Assembly: GCA_020052415.1 (NCBI GenBank)
Contig: JAGVPB010000076.1
Span: 1 to 64,000 of the forward strand
DNA: 64,000 bases
From: Bacteroidales bacterium
GTDB lineage: Bacteria > Bacteroidota > Bacteroidia > Bacteroidales > JAADJA01
Reading direction: 5' to 3'
Below the pieces are notes generated by a model, which was given only the letters and a program-made list of their open reading frames with translations, did not search any database and was not told the DNA's origin. This document shows, one piece after another, positions 63,886 to 64,000 of the stretch (position 1 is the stretch's first letter; each line of letters begins with the position of its first letter). The translations under genes and the position numbers were made by a program.

Positions 63886-64000
63886 ATGCCCTTAAAGTTT
63901 AAAATATACCAATCTTTTTTATTCTTTAATTTCGTTATCTGTTATCCATCAGGCACTTACCCCCCTCCGCAAGTTCCATATTATTACCCGATAACCTGCT
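63886..64000 (+). CDS. Start of a possible secreted protein, cut by the window end
   Basis: An ATG at 63886 opens a frame that stays open to the window edge (38 codons). It begins MPLKFKIYQSFLFFNFVIC, which has a basic start and a hydrophobic stretch ending in Cys, like a lipoprotein or exported-protein signal, followed by Pro- and Tyr-rich sequence. Too little is visible to name it, and the frame may be chance. Confidence 0.35.
   Translation, partial: MPLKFKIYQSFLFFNFVICYPSGTYPPPQVPYYYPITC

Overview
The window looks like a chromosomal segment of an anaerobic or microaerobic member of the Bacteroidota. The evidence is direct. Eight large secreted proteins end in a type IX secretion (T9SS, Por-type) sorting domain with a Y/F-P-N-P motif and a basic last strand. 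Several genes are preceded by the Bacteroidetes promoter form TTTG-N19/20-TAnnTTTG. Most genes lack a strong Shine-Dalgarno sequence. No rRNA, tRNA or CRISPR array was seen.

Layout. Positions 1-2100 are a decayed intergenic zone with a broken RelE-type toxin-antitoxin pair, a frameshifted secreted protein and copies of a dispersed repeat. Positions 2112-8029 hold a BNR/sialidase-like T9SS protein, a patatin-like lipase and a Crp/Fnr regulator. Positions 8205-13186 are a five-gene heterodisulfide-reductase-like operon (HdrC, HdrB, HdrA, HdrC2 and a membrane HdrDE/EMO-like protein). It is followed at 13316-15066, under its own promoter, by a two-subunit family I CoA-transferase. Positions 15296-18771 carry a PKD-type T9SS protein and an MNT/HEPN pair whose HEPN gene has an in-frame amber codon.

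Positions 18882-31476 (minus strand) form a leucine/isovalerate catabolic cluster: carboxyltransferase and biotin subunits of methylcrotonyl-CoA carboxylase, methylglutaconyl-CoA hydratase, an acyl-CoA dehydrogenase, acetoacetyl-CoA synthetase and an HMG-CoA-lyase-like enzyme, with an MBL-fold hydrolase upstream. Two unrelated insertions interrupt it: a T9SS protein gene and a MntA-HepT toxin-antitoxin pair. Together with the Hdr/EMO-like operon and the CoA-transferase this suggests acyl-CoA oxidation coupled to the menaquinone pool.

Positions 31594-45450 (minus strand) are a T9SS island: two gingipain-like C25 peptidases, a shorter paralogue that keeps only the C-terminal half of one of them, and a second copy of the BNR protein from 2112.

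Positions 46038-58842 (plus strand) form a lipid or aryl-polyene-like envelope cluster: GT2-DUF2062, an MMPL-PlsC-methyltransferase triple fusion, a CrtI-like oxidoreductase, a C45 acyl-hydrolase and a PaaK-like ligase. A two-gene module is inserted in its middle. It consists of a RecQ helicase fused to a ComF-like phosphoribosyltransferase and an overlapping DprA/Smf-like gene. It resembles the ShosTA toxin-antitoxin/anti-phage pair with a helicase added, and is the best candidate for an unusual system here. The window closes with two more T9SS proteins, one of them a caspase-fold (C13-like) putative peptidase with a beta-helix, and the start of a further gene.
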